Shown one piece after another: positions 26,111-34,574 of a stretch of DNA of 64,000 bases. Made by a program: the position numbers and the translations under genes. Below the pieces are notes generated by a model. The model saw only the letters and a list, made by a program, of their open reading frames with translations. It ran no database searches and had not been told where the DNA came from. Origin of the DNA: Cytophagales bacterium (GTDB lineage: Bacteria; Bacteroidota; Bacteroidia; Cytophagales; Thermoflexibacteraceae); the NCBI GenBank assembly GCA_004294445.1, contig REAZ01000008.1, positions 1 to 64,000 of the forward strand, written 5' to 3'. Within the stretch, counting starts at the first letter, position 1. Each line of letters opens with the position of its first letter.

Positions 26111-26887
26111 CTATTCATAAAATATAATTTCCTTAAAATCAAAATTTCGCACGCCTGTTTTTGTATCTATAACTAATCTGCCACTTTCTTTTACGTCTAT
26201 AATTGTTCCCTCGAAAACTATATCGCCCCTGTCCTTGTAGAGATGTAGTTCTTTATACCAATATAATTGCTCCATGTAATCCTTTTTCAAACTATAGTAT
26301 GCTCCATTTTTAAGGGCTAAATATCTGATTTCCAAAAAAAACAATATTTTTTCTAATACTTCGTCTAATCTTAATTCTTGCCCAATAATATTTTTAATTG
26401 AAGTAGCCGTAGGGTGTGAAAATTTCTCTTGATTGATATTTAACCCAATGCCTACGACCGAACTTTTGAGGTACATTCCTTCCAATGTATTCTCTATTAA
26501 AATTCCGCCGAGCTTAGAATGCCCGTAATAAATGTCATTAGACCATTTGATTGTCAATTTATTGCCTTCTTTCGGTATCAGAGATGCTATGGCATCGGTG
26601 ATAGCTAAGGCTACAGCCATATTGAAATAAAACTGCTCATTAGCAGGTAAAAAAGAAGGGGTAAAAATCACAGAAAAAGTCAGGTTTGCCCCCGCTTCTG
26701 CCTCCCAAGTATTCCCTCTTTGTCCCCTACCTTTGCTCTGATGTGAAGTAATCACTACAGTGCCTTCTGCAACTTTAGAAGAAATCTCTGCCGCTATGTC
26801 ATTAGTGGAATGACAAGTTGGCAGATAGATATGATTTTTGCCAATAAATTTTGTATTGGCTGGAATTTTATATATATTTTGGTACAA
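26111..26887 (-). CDS. birA: Biotin--[acetyl-CoA-carboxylase] ligase
   Basis: A 258-aa enzyme that makes biotinyl-AMP and attaches biotin to the carboxyl-carrier protein. Motifs are LPTCHSTNDIAAE (about residues 22-34), the biotinyl-AMP loop SKGRGQRGNTWEAEAG (about 52-67), LTIKWSNDIYYGHSKLGGIL (about 113-132) and SVVGIGLNIN. There is no N-terminal helix-turn-helix, so it is the monofunctional type and does not act as repressor. The start is a TTG, and no in-frame ATG precedes the conserved core. It diverges from rsfS across a 73-base gap. Confidence 0.93.
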   Translation of the reverse strand: MYQNIYKIPANTKFIGKNHIYLPTCHSTNDIAAEISSKVAEGTVVITSHQSKGRGQRGNTWEAEAGANLTFSVIFTPSFLPANEQFYFNMAVALAITDAIASLIPKEGNKLTIKWSNDIYYGHSKLGGILIENTLEGMYLKSSVVGIGLNINQEKFSHPTATSIKNIIGQELRLDEVLEKILFFLEIRYLALKNGAYYSLKKDYMEQLYWYKELHLYKDRGDIVFEGTIIDVKESGRLVIDTKTGVRNFDFKEIIFYE

Positions 26888-26960
26888 AGTTTTTTAAATT
26901 TGCATTTTAGAGGTTTAAAATTAAAGCAAAAATAAATAATATTGTATCAAAATACAAGAT

Positions 26961-27344
26961 ATGGTAAAAACAAAAGAGGCAAAAAAGCCATCAGTTCGTT
27001 CCGAAACGCTATGCAAAACAGTCATAGAGGGTATGCAGGAAAAAAAAGGGCTTGATATAGTCGTGCTTGATTTGAGAGAAATAAAAGGTGCTGTAACAGA
27101 TTTTTTTGTAATATGTTCTGCCAATTCTGATACTCAAGCAGAGGCTTTGATGAACTCCGTAGCCGAGCAAGTTTACAAAGGAATAGGCGAAGACGTTTGG
27201 CAAAAAGAGGGAGCAGGGAATAGGGAATGGATTTTGTTAGATTTCGTAGATGTAGTGGCGCACATCTTCAAAAAAGACAGACGAAAGTTCTACGGTTTGG
27301 AGGAGCTATGGGGAGATGCAGAAATTTCCTTTATCAATGATTAG
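26961..27344 (+). CDS. rsfS: Ribosome silencing factor RsfS
   Basis: A 127-aa protein of the RsfS/Iojap family, which binds ribosomal protein L14 and blocks subunit joining when nutrients are scarce. The core is clear: GLDIVVLDLREIKGAVTDFF (about residues 30-49), VICSANSDTQAEALMNSV, and the C-terminal EWILLDFVDVVAHIFKKDRR (about 89-108). RsfS immediately before ftsH is a common Bacteroidota order. A TAAATTTG element lies 59 bases upstream, although its -33 partner is unclear. Confidence 0.94.
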   Translation: MVKTKEAKKPSVRSETLCKTVIEGMQEKKGLDIVVLDLREIKGAVTDFFVICSANSDTQAEALMNSVAEQVYKGIGEDVWQKEGAGNREWILLDFVDVVAHIFKKDRRKFYGLEELWGDAEISFIND

Positions 27345-27533
27345 TTGTAGGTGATGCCTAAAAAACAACTACCAAACACAGTAATTATCAACAAACTTTT
27401 TACCTTTACGTTTTGGAGTCTATAGCTTGGAAAAATCGCTCAAGCAGATACGCTCAATTTTGCTAAATTAATGCTTACACTAAACGATAAAAATAATTCT
27501 ATACCAGAAACAAAACACGAAACACCTTAGAAA

Positions 27534-29558
27534 ATGTCAGAAAATCAAGAGAATAATAAAAAGAATATGTTGCCCAAGCCTTCTCAAAAAAATAACTACC
27601 AAATTTGGTTGCTCATTGCTTTGATATTGTTTATTGTAGGGCTAACCTATTTCAATAGAAACAATGCAGCTATAGAAATTAATCAGAAAAGGTTTGAAAA
27701 GATGCTTGCTGACGGAGATGTCAGGGAAGTTCTCATTGTAAATGAGCGTTTTGCAGAAGTGATACTCACCTCTGAGGCACTCCAAAAACCCGAATATCAG
27801 CAAGAACTTGGGCAGCGAAATGCACCGCCCTTCGGAGGTGTGCAGACAGCCCCCTACCGATTCAATATCATCTCTGCCGAAATTTTCAAAGAAGACTTGG
27901 AAAAGCTACAAAAAGATATTCCGCAAGAAAAACGCGTAGCATGGCGACCAGACCCCCGTACTGATTTTAATAGCTGGTTTTTTAGCTGGGGCTTCCTAAT
28001 CATTCTCATTTTCGGATTTTACTTCCTCATGCGGAGAATGACAGGCGGCGGAGCAGGTGGGCAGATATTTAACATAGGGCGGTCAAGGGCTACTCTTTTT
28101 GATGCCGAAAGCAAAATAAAAATAACTTTTTCTGATGTAGCAGGCTTAGACGAAGCCAAAGAAGAAGTAGAAGAAGTGGTAGATTTCTTGAAAAACCCTT
28201 CTAAATATACAAACTTGGGAGGCAAAATACCTAAAGGCGTTCTTTTAGTAGGACCTCCGGGTACGGGCAAAACTTTGTTGGCTAAAGCTGTAGCAGGTGA
28301 GTCGGGTGTTCCTTTTTTCAGTTTGTCAGGTTCTGATTTTGTGGAAATGTTTGTGGGCGTAGGAGCAGCGAGAGTACGAGATTTGTTCAAGCAAGCCAAA
28401 GAAAAAGCCCCTTGTATCGTCTTCATAGACGAAATAGACGCCATAGGGCGTTCCAGAGGGCGAGGGCAGATGCCAGGCTCCAATGACGAGCGTGAGAATA
28501 CGCTTAACTCATTGTTGGTAGAAATGGACGGCTTTGGGACAGATTCGGGCGTTATCATCATGGCTGCTACTAACAGACCAGATGTGTTGGACAGCGCCCT
28601 CATGCGTCCAGGTCGTTTTGATAGACAGATAAGCATCGATAAGCCCGATATTAACGGCAGAGATGCTATTTTCAAAGTACACTTGAAGCCTTTGAAATTA
28701 GATGCAAATGTGGATATAAGAAAGTTAGCCGCACAAACACCCGGATTTGCAGGGGCAGAAATAGCCAATGTTTGCAATGAAGCTGCCCTGATAGCTGCAC
28801 GCAGGGACAAGAAAAAAATAGATATGCAAGACTTCCAAGATGCCGTAGATAGGGTAATTGGCGGCTTGGAGAAAAAAAACAAACTCATCTCCCCAGAAGA
28901 GAAAAAAATAGTAGGTTATCACGAATCAGGTCATGCTATAGCAGGCTGGTATTTAGAACATGCTAACCCTTTGGTAAAAGTAAGTATTGTGCCAAGAGGC
29001 GTTGCTGCCTTAGGTTATGCACAATATCTGCCGAAAGAGCAATTCTTATATACTGCCGAACAGCTCATGGACGAGATGTGTATGACCTTAGGCGGTAGGG
29101 CAGCCGAAGACATCATTTTTGGCAAAGTATCCACAGGTGCGCTGAGTGATTTGGAGCATATTACCAAGATGGCTTACAGCATGGTAAGCATCTACGGAAT
29201 GAACGATAAAATTGGGAATGTTTCCTTTTATGACTCGAAGCGGTCAGACTATAGTTTTGAAAAGCCCTATTCAGAAGCCACAGCGGAAACAATAGACAAA
29301 GAAGTAAAAGCCCTGATTGACGGAGCGTACATACGCACCAAAAATTTGCTGATTGAAAAACGCGCTGAATTAGAAATATTGGCACAAGAACTTTTGCAAA
29401 AAGAAATTCTTTTTCAATCGGATATAGAAAGACTGATAGGCAAGCGACCTTTTGAGCATCTGACAGCTTACCAAGCCTATACGAATGGTAGCACAAAAGA
29501 TGGAAAAATGGAAGACAAGGTAGCAGAGGAAAAAACAGCAGAAGACATCGCTAAGTAA
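27534..29558 (+). CDS. ftsH: ATP-dependent zinc metalloprotease FtsH
   Basis: A 674-aa membrane AAA+ protease that degrades misfolded membrane and selected soluble proteins. There are two N-terminal membrane segments (about residues 23-41 and 144-164) around a periplasmic domain. The AAA module shows Walker A GPPGTGKTLLAKA (about 238-250), Walker B CIVFIDEIDAIG and the second region of homology ATNRPDVLDSALMRPGRFDR. The protease carries the zinc motif HESGH (about 463-467). Length and order are normal for Bacteroidota. A strong terminator follows. Confidence 0.97.
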   Translation: MSENQENNKKNMLPKPSQKNNYQIWLLIALILFIVGLTYFNRNNAAIEINQKRFEKMLADGDVREVLIVNERFAEVILTSEALQKPEYQQELGQRNAPPFGGVQTAPYRFNIISAEIFKEDLEKLQKDIPQEKRVAWRPDPRTDFNSWFFSWGFLIILIFGFYFLMRRMTGGGAGGQIFNIGRSRATLFDAESKIKITFSDVAGLDEAKEEVEEVVDFLKNPSKYTNLGGKIPKGVLLVGPPGTGKTLLAKAVAGESGVPFFSLSGSDFVEMFVGVGAARVRDLFKQAKEKAPCIVFIDEIDAIGRSRGRGQMPGSNDERENTLNSLLVEMDGFGTDSGVIIMAATNRPDVLDSALMRPGRFDRQISIDKPDINGRDAIFKVHLKPLKLDANVDIRKLAAQTPGFAGAEIANVCNEAALIAARRDKKKIDMQDFQDAVDRVIGGLEKKNKLISPEEKKIVGYHESGHAIAGWYLEHANPLVKVSIVPRGVAALGYAQYLPKEQFLYTAEQLMDEMCMTLGGRAAEDIIFGKVSTGALSDLEHITKMAYSMVSIYGMNDKIGNVSFYDSKRSDYSFEKPYSEATAETIDKEVKALIDGAYIRTKNLLIEKRAELEILAQELLQKEILFQSDIERLIGKRPFEHLTAYQAYTNGSTKDGKMEDKVAEEKTAEDIAK

Positions 29559-29607
29559 CGTATCTTGCAAAATACTTCTATTAAGTACAAACATAAAAAT
29601 ACTTATG

Positions 29608-29648
29608 CAGAAAAGCCTTACCGCAAATAATGGTAAGGCTTTTCTCTT
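29608..29648 (+). terminator. Rho-independent terminator after ftsH
   Basis: AGAAAAGCCTTACC and GGTAAGGCTTTTCT form a perfect 14-bp stem with a 9-base loop and T-rich tail, about 50 bases past the ftsH stop. Confidence 0.88.
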
Positions 29649-29675
29649 TTACTTTTTTAGCATATTAATTTTTCT

Positions 29676-29683
29676 TACCTTTG
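29676..29683 (+). promoter_or_regulatory. -7 element TACCTTTG
   Basis: An exact TAnnTTTG match 48 bases before the ATG at 29731, just downstream of the ftsH terminator. It suggests separate transcription of the 116-aa gene. Confidence 0.45.
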
Positions 29684-29730
29684 CGGCAGAATACTGTACA
29701 ATAATATAAAGAATTAAGCTAAGGAATCGC

Positions 29731-30081
29731 ATGGAGCATACAGAAGAAGACTTAGATGCCGCTTGGGAAAAGTTATTGGGGCAAATCGTTGGCATAGTGG
29801 GTAAGAAGCCAGACCTAAACGGAGTCTTGTTCATGATTGGGGTACAAGAATTAGGCAAAGGAATAAAAAACTTCACCAAAGAAGAAAAACAAGATTTGAT
29901 GCATATTGCGATATGCAAAGTGCTGAGTCTGTCAGGTTTTTACCAATTAGAAGGCTTGGACGAGGCGGGCTGGCCTCATTGGAAATTAGTAAAAAAACTG
30001 CCTTTTTTTGATTTGCTCGGACAAGAAAAAGTGCTAAAGCTCCATGTCATAGAATATTTTAACAAAGAAGTTTTCATATGA
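29731..30081 (+). CDS. Conserved hypothetical protein, 116 aa
   Basis: A soluble 116-residue protein, all-helical by appearance, with no signal peptide. Recognisable stretches are DLDAAWEKLLGQIVGIVGKK, VLFMIGVQELGKGIKNFTKE and GLDEAGWPHWKLVKKLPFFD. I recall similar uncharacterised proteins following ftsH in Cytophagales and relatives, but I cannot name a family. Its own -7 element and a native-looking composition support a real gene. Function unknown. Confidence 0.72.
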   Translation: MEHTEEDLDAAWEKLLGQIVGIVGKKPDLNGVLFMIGVQELGKGIKNFTKEEKQDLMHIAICKVLSLSGFYQLEGLDEAGWPHWKLVKKLPFFDLLGQEKVLKLHVIEYFNKEVFI

Positions 30082-30171
30082 AAAAATAAGCCTAAAAGTT
30101 TTTTTACTTCTTATTAGTAAAGTCTTGCTTTTTAATAAAAAAAATAGTATTTTTATCCGAGTTAAATTTGT

Positions 30172-30933
30172 ATGAAATTTATCACCTATAATGTGAATGG
30201 CATTAGGTCTGTCATCAAAAAAGGCATATTAGATTGGCTCAAGGCTACAGATGCCGATTATATCTGTTTGCAAGAAATAAAAGCCAATGCAGACCAATTA
30301 GATTTTTCTTTGTTTGAGGCATTAGGCTACCAAGTTTTTTGGTATCCCGCCGAAAAAAAAGGCTATAGTGGCGTAGCTATCCTGTCTAAACATCCTGTAA
30401 AGCGTGTGCAGTATGGTTTTGGCATTCACAAATACGATTCGGAAGGAAGGTTAATACAAATTGAAACTGATGATTTTACCTTGCTTTCTGTCTATATGCC
30501 TTCGGGGACACGAGGCGGAGAAAGGCAAAATTTTAAAGAAGATTGGTTAAGTGATTTTTATGATTATATTTCTGCCTTGAAAAAAATATCGCCCCGACTT
30601 ATCATTAGCGGAGATTATAATATTTGCCATAAGGCTATTGATATTCACAATCCTACTAAAAACTTGAATAGTTCGGGCTTTTTGCCGCAAGAAAGGGAAT
30701 GGATGGATAAGTTTGAAGGAAGTGGATTTATAGATGCATTTAGATTTTTTAACAAAGAACCTCATCATTATACTTGGTGGAGTACTCGGTCTGGAGCAAG
30801 AGAAAAGAACTTGGGGTGGAGAATAGATTATCACTTTATTTCCAATGAATTGCAGGATAGACTGCAAAGATGCTTAATACTGAATAAAGTGCCATTTTCA
30901 GATCACTGTCCTTTATTGTTAGAATTAAATTAA
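30172..30933 (+). CDS. xth: Exodeoxyribonuclease III (AP endonuclease)
   Basis: A 253-aa repair nuclease of the EEP fold that cuts DNA at abasic sites and trims 3' ends. The motifs are MKFITYNVNGIRS (N-terminal Asn), CLQEIKANADQ (metal-binding Glu, about residue 36), SVYMPSGTRG, ISGDYNICHKAIDIHNP (Asp/Asn, about 145-161), and the final SDHCPLLLEL with the catalytic histidine. A TAAATTTG box directly abuts the ATG, which is too close to be its usual promoter. A TTG-N20-TATTTTTA arrangement around 30126-30156 is a weaker candidate. Confidence 0.95.
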   Translation: MKFITYNVNGIRSVIKKGILDWLKATDADYICLQEIKANADQLDFSLFEALGYQVFWYPAEKKGYSGVAILSKHPVKRVQYGFGIHKYDSEGRLIQIETDDFTLLSVYMPSGTRGGERQNFKEDWLSDFYDYISALKKISPRLIISGDYNICHKAIDIHNPTKNLNSSGFLPQEREWMDKFEGSGFIDAFRFFNKEPHHYTWWSTRSGAREKNLGWRIDYHFISNELQDRLQRCLILNKVPFSDHCPLLLELN

Positions 30934-31049
30934 TTCGCACTAGACCATTGATTTTATAAATTTTAGGTGCAATTTTTGGTATAGAAACTTATTCAAATCA
31001 CTTAATAATCTGAATTATTTTGAAACTATTTATACTTAACTCGATAAAA

Positions 31050-32831
31050 ATGATGAAACCGATGAGAAACTTAATCATCTGTAAGTTATTGATTATTAGC
31101 TTATTTTTTGCGAGCTGTGGTGGAGAACAGCCTGACCAACTCACCCAACTTCGTTCTGCTAACGGTGGCAGGTACTATGGTGGAGTGTTTAGATTAAACG
31201 AATCTGAATACATCAAGAATCTTTTTCCGCACAACATTGTAGATGTGTATTCCTACCGTGTAGCTTCTCAAATCTATGAAGGTCTTTTCAAATTTGACCA
31301 AAGTGCCAGCCTCAAAGTTATACCTGCCTTGGCAGAATCATATACGCTTGACAGCACCTTTACCGTCTATACAGTCAAACTTCGTAAAGGCGTACTTTTT
31401 CATGACGATGCCTGCTTTTCAGGAAGCAAGGGTAGAGAGCTAAAAGCAAGCGATATAAAATATTGTTTTACTCGCTTATGCACCCAAGACCGCAACAACA
31501 GAGCTTTTGATATTTTTGACAACGTAATCAAAGGTTCAAGACTCTATTATAATGCGACTATAGGTGGCAAAACTCCAAACTTTGAACTTGAAGGAGTGAA
31601 AATTATAAATGACTATACAGTACAGTTTTTGTTAGAAAAACCTAACCCATTGTTTTTGACGCACTTGGCTCGCCCACAAGCATTTATTTTTCCAAAAGAA
31701 GCATACGAAAAATATGGAGTTGATATGCGAATAAAGGCTGTAGGTACAGGTCCTTACAGAGTAGCGAGTATCGATGAAGATATCAAAATTAAGTTAGAGA
31801 GAAATGAAAATTACTACAGAAAAGATAAGCATGGAAACCAGTTGCCATTTATCCAATCTTTAGAAATTAACTTTATCAAAGATAAGAAAACGGAACTATT
31901 CGAATTTCGTAAAGGCAATTTGGAAATGATGTACCGTCTCCCTACAGACTATATCATTGAAATATTAGAAGAAACTCAGGTAGATGAGGGCGGTAGTTCC
32001 AGCAAATACGAGTTACAGAGGGAGCCAGAAATGCAAACTCAAATTTTTTCCTTTATGAATGCTGATGGCGTTTTCAAGGATATAAATGTACGCAAAGCGT
32101 TTTCTTTTGCTATCGACCGCAAGAAAATCTTGGAATTTGTACTCAACGGAGAAGGCTACGCAGCAGGTCTGCACGGGCTAACCCCTCCCTCTTTCCAAGA
32201 TTATGACATCAGCAGAATCCAAGGATATGATTTTAATATAGACTCGGCTCAGTATTATTTGGCAAAAGCGAACTTCCCCAAAGGACAGGGTTTTCCCAAA
32301 ATCACTCTTGACCTAAATGCCGAAGGCGATAGACACTCAAACGTTGCATTAGAAATAAGGTCGCAGTTGAAAAACGCACTTAATATTGAAATGGAAATCA
32401 ATATTTTGCCACATGCTCAAATCACAGATAAGTGTATCAAAGGCAACTATTCTTTGATTCGTCTTTCTTGGGTAGCGGATTTTCCAAGCCCGCAAAATTT
32501 CTTGTGGATGTTTCATAGTAGCTATGTAAAAGAAATGGGCGAAAGTAGCTATCCTAATATTCCAAGATATGTAAATCCAAAATTTGATGCCCTATACAAT
32601 AAAGCTCTCACAGCGACATCAACCGAAGAAGCAAATAAATATTTCATGGAGGCGGAAAGCGTGGTGATGAGAGATGCTCCTATTTTGGTGCTTTGGTATG
32701 ATGAAGGTTATCGCCTACTTAGCTCGCGTGTCAAAAATTTCCCAAACAACTCTATGCAGTATAGAGATTTCAGCGAAGTATATTTTGAACCAGAGGTTGC
32801 TGCTAAGGATACTCCAAAAGAAGAAAACTAA
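31050..32831 (+). CDS. ABC transporter peptide-binding lipoprotein (SBP family 5)
   Basis: About 593 aa from the first ATG. An in-frame TTG at 31020 is less likely. The lipoprotein signal ends LFFASC with Cys near residue 25. The body matches the DppA/OppA family: VASQIYEGLFKFDQSASLKV (about 70-89), LRKGVLFHDDACF, KASDIKYCFTRL, VGTGPYRVA and NVRKAFSFAIDRKKILEFVL. The C-terminal segment contains LSWVADFPSPQNFLWMFHSS. It should bind oligopeptides or related ligands for an ABC importer. No permease or ATPase gene is adjacent, which is common for this family in Bacteroidota. A terminator follows. Confidence 0.9.
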   Translation: MMKPMRNLIICKLLIISLFFASCGGEQPDQLTQLRSANGGRYYGGVFRLNESEYIKNLFPHNIVDVYSYRVASQIYEGLFKFDQSASLKVIPALAESYTLDSTFTVYTVKLRKGVLFHDDACFSGSKGRELKASDIKYCFTRLCTQDRNNRAFDIFDNVIKGSRLYYNATIGGKTPNFELEGVKIINDYTVQFLLEKPNPLFLTHLARPQAFIFPKEAYEKYGVDMRIKAVGTGPYRVASIDEDIKIKLERNENYYRKDKHGNQLPFIQSLEINFIKDKKTELFEFRKGNLEMMYRLPTDYIIEILEETQVDEGGSSSKYELQREPEMQTQIFSFMNADGVFKDINVRKAFSFAIDRKKILEFVLNGEGYAAGLHGLTPPSFQDYDISRIQGYDFNIDSAQYYLAKANFPKGQGFPKITLDLNAEGDRHSNVALEIRSQLKNALNIEMEINILPHAQITDKCIKGNYSLIRLSWVADFPSPQNFLWMFHSSYVKEMGESSYPNIPRYVNPKFDALYNKALTATSTEEANKYFMEAESVVMRDAPILVLWYDEGYRLLSSRVKNFPNNSMQYRDFSEVYFEPEVAAKDTPKEEN

Positions 32832-32842
32832 AATTATAGAAC

Positions 32843-32880
32843 AAAAAAAGAGGCTGTCCTAAAAGGTTAGCCTCTTTTTT
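32843..32880. terminator. Bidirectional terminator between peptide-binding and histone-like genes
   Basis: AAAAAAGAGGCT and AGCCTCTTTTTT form a 12-bp stem around a 13-base loop, with T-runs on both strands. The loop sequence differs from the similar terminator near 3200, but the GAGGCT stem is shared. Confidence 0.85.
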
Positions 32881-32927
32881 GTACTGCTTTGGGTTTGACA
32901 ACTCTTCTTGATTTAGGAGTTTCTTTT

Positions 32928-33110
32928 TTAAGCCTCTTCCTTATTTTTCACATCTTGCACTTGTACTCTTATTTCTTGAGCAAGTGTTTTCAAATCTTGC
33001 ATGCCCTTACGGATTCTTGTTCCCGCAGTCTGATTATTTTTTTCGTAAAACTTTGTGAAGTCTGCCTCTAATGACATGACCAAGTTTTTTAGTTCATCAA
33101 ATCTATTCAT
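32928..33110 (-). CDS. Histone H1-like small nucleoid protein (Hc1 type)
   Basis: A 60-aa protein: MNRFDELKNLVMSLEADFTK, then FYEKNNQTAGTRIRKGMQDL and a helical tail. This matches the short Hc1/histone-H1-like family of Bacteroidota, which keeps the N-terminal helical hairpin with GTRIRKGMQ and lacks the long Lys/Ala-rich tail of chlamydial Hc1. DNA binding is inferred by family and not tested. It has a canonical promoter (TTG-N19-TAAGTTTG) and a 77-base leader, and appears monocistronic. Confidence 0.85.
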   Translation of the reverse strand: MNRFDELKNLVMSLEADFTKFYEKNNQTAGTRIRKGMQDLKTLAQEIRVQVQDVKNKEEA

Positions 33111-33186
33111 CTTTTCTATGCGTTTTTTTTGAAAAATTTATTTGTTTTCTTTTAACATTAAGTTAATCATAATGTAATAGATAGCC

Positions 33187-33216
33187 CAAACTTACAAAAA
33201 AAGGCATATTTTACAA
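33187..33216 (-). promoter_or_regulatory. Bacteroidota promoter of the histone-like gene
   Basis: On the minus strand TTG, 19 bases, then TAAGTTTG matches TTG-N17-23-TAnnTTTG exactly. Predicted transcription starts near 33180, about 70 bases before the ATG. Confidence 0.65.
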
Positions 33217-33251
33217 ATTTTCAGCCTATTTTTTTAGTTTTTTTTAAGAAA

Positions 33252-34502
33252 CTACCCCGCCATATCTGCGAGTTCTCTTGTGGCATATTCGCCCGCCGTT
33301 AGCTTATCTTTGATGGCTTCGAAAGCATTGATAGTACGCTCTACGTCGGCTAATGTATGTGCTGCGGTAGGAATCAAACGCAACAAAATCACACCTTTAG
33401 GTACTACAGGATAGACTACCATTGAGCAGAAAATACCGAAGTTTTCTCTCAAATCTACAATCAGATTACCTGCCTCTGGTACGCCGCCTTGCATGAATAC
33501 GGGCGTAACGGGCGTATTTGTTGTCCCGATATTAAACCCTCTATCTCTCAATCCGCTTTGCAATGCGTGTGTAATTTCCCATAGCTTATCTTTGAGTTCG
33601 GGGTGTTTTCGGAGTAGCTCCAAACGCTTCATATTCCCAATTACTAATGACATAGGTAATGTTTTGGCAAAAATTTGAGAACGCATATTGTAGCGTAGGA
33701 AATCAATGACTTTTTTAGGACCTGAAAGAAAGCCGCCGATACTTGCCATAGATTTGGCAAAGGTAGAAAAGTAGATGTCGATGCCGTCCTGAACGCCTTG
33801 CTCTTCGCCTACGCCTGCCCCTGTTTTGCCCATAGTGCCAAAGCCGTGTGCGTCATCTACCAATAGGCGAAAGTGATATTTTTCTTTTAAAGCTACGATT
33901 TCTTTGAGTTTGCCTTGGTCGCCGAGCATCCCAAATACGCCCTCTGTAATGACAAGTATGGCACCGCCTGTTTCTTCGGCGAGCCTTGTTGCTTTGCGAA
34001 GGCGGTCTTCGCAAGATTCGATGTCGTTATGCTCAAAACGGAAACGCTTTCCTATGTGCATACGCAAGCCGTCTATGATACAAGCATGGCACTCCGAATC
34101 GTAAACTACTACGTCTTTTCTATCCAAAATACTATCAATAGCCGACATAATGCCCTGATAACCATAGTTTACCACTACGGTATCTTCCTTGCCAATAAAA
34201 TCAGAAAGTTGGCGTTCGAACTCCTCTAAGATAAAAGAATTTCCAGACATCATGCGCGCACCCATCGGGTATGCCAAGCCATATTTGGAGGTAGCTTCGG
34301 CATCTGCCTGCCTTACTTCTGGGTGATTAGCCAAGCCCAAATAGTTATTTAAGCTCCATACCAATACATCTTTTCCCCTAAATTTCATGTGCGCACCTAT
34401 TTCACCTTCTAAGCGTGGAAACATATAGTAGCCATAAGCTCTGTCGGCATGCTGCCCCATCAGGTTGCTATTGAGTTGTAGTTTTTCGAACAAATCTGTC
34501 AT
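33252..34502 (-). CDS. Serine palmitoyltransferase-like alpha-oxoamine synthase
   Basis: About 416 aa starting MTDLFEKLQLN. A longer in-frame start would precede the mapped promoter. This PLP enzyme belongs to the alpha-oxoamine synthase family (with KBL, BioF and SPT). Motifs: NNYLGLANHPEV (about residues 51-62), YDSECHACIIDG with the cofactor-stacking His (about 137-148), LLVDDAHGFGTMG (about 212-224) and the PLP lysine in YFSTFAKSMASIGGF (about 243-257). The AKSMAS context and overall length resemble the Bacteroidota enzymes that condense serine with an acyl-CoA to start sphingolipid synthesis. Glycine C-acetyltransferase is the alternative. Confidence 0.85.
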   Translation of the reverse strand: MTDLFEKLQLNSNLMGQHADRAYGYYMFPRLEGEIGAHMKFRGKDVLVWSLNNYLGLANHPEVRQADAEATSKYGLAYPMGARMMSGNSFILEEFERQLSDFIGKEDTVVVNYGYQGIMSAIDSILDRKDVVVYDSECHACIIDGLRMHIGKRFRFEHNDIESCEDRLRKATRLAEETGGAILVITEGVFGMLGDQGKLKEIVALKEKYHFRLLVDDAHGFGTMGKTGAGVGEEQGVQDGIDIYFSTFAKSMASIGGFLSGPKKVIDFLRYNMRSQIFAKTLPMSLVIGNMKRLELLRKHPELKDKLWEITHALQSGLRDRGFNIGTTNTPVTPVFMQGGVPEAGNLIVDLRENFGIFCSMVVYPVVPKGVILLRLIPTAAHTLADVERTINAFEAIKDKLTAGEYATRELADMAG

Positions 34503-34538
34503 CGGAATATCTATTATTGATTGTAGAAAAAAATTTAG

Positions 34539-34572
34539 CAAAGTTAATGATTAGTTTTTGATATAGAATCAA
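34539..34572 (-). promoter_or_regulatory. Promoter of the serine-palmitoyltransferase-like gene
   Basis: Minus-strand TTG, 23 bases, TAACTTTG, placing the start of transcription about 30 bases before the ATG at 34502. It rules against the longer ORF start. Confidence 0.5.
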
Positions 34573-34574
34573 TC

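Noticed and set aside
28019-28888. A 289-codon open frame antisense to ftsH
   Set aside because: It lies wholly opposite the conserved AAA domain, is rich in Ser/Pro/Leu as expected for a mirror frame, and has no family signature.
30164-30171. TAAATTTG directly before the exonuclease III ATG
   Set aside because: As a -7 element it would start transcription inside the conserved N-terminus, so it is probably chance in AT-rich DNA.
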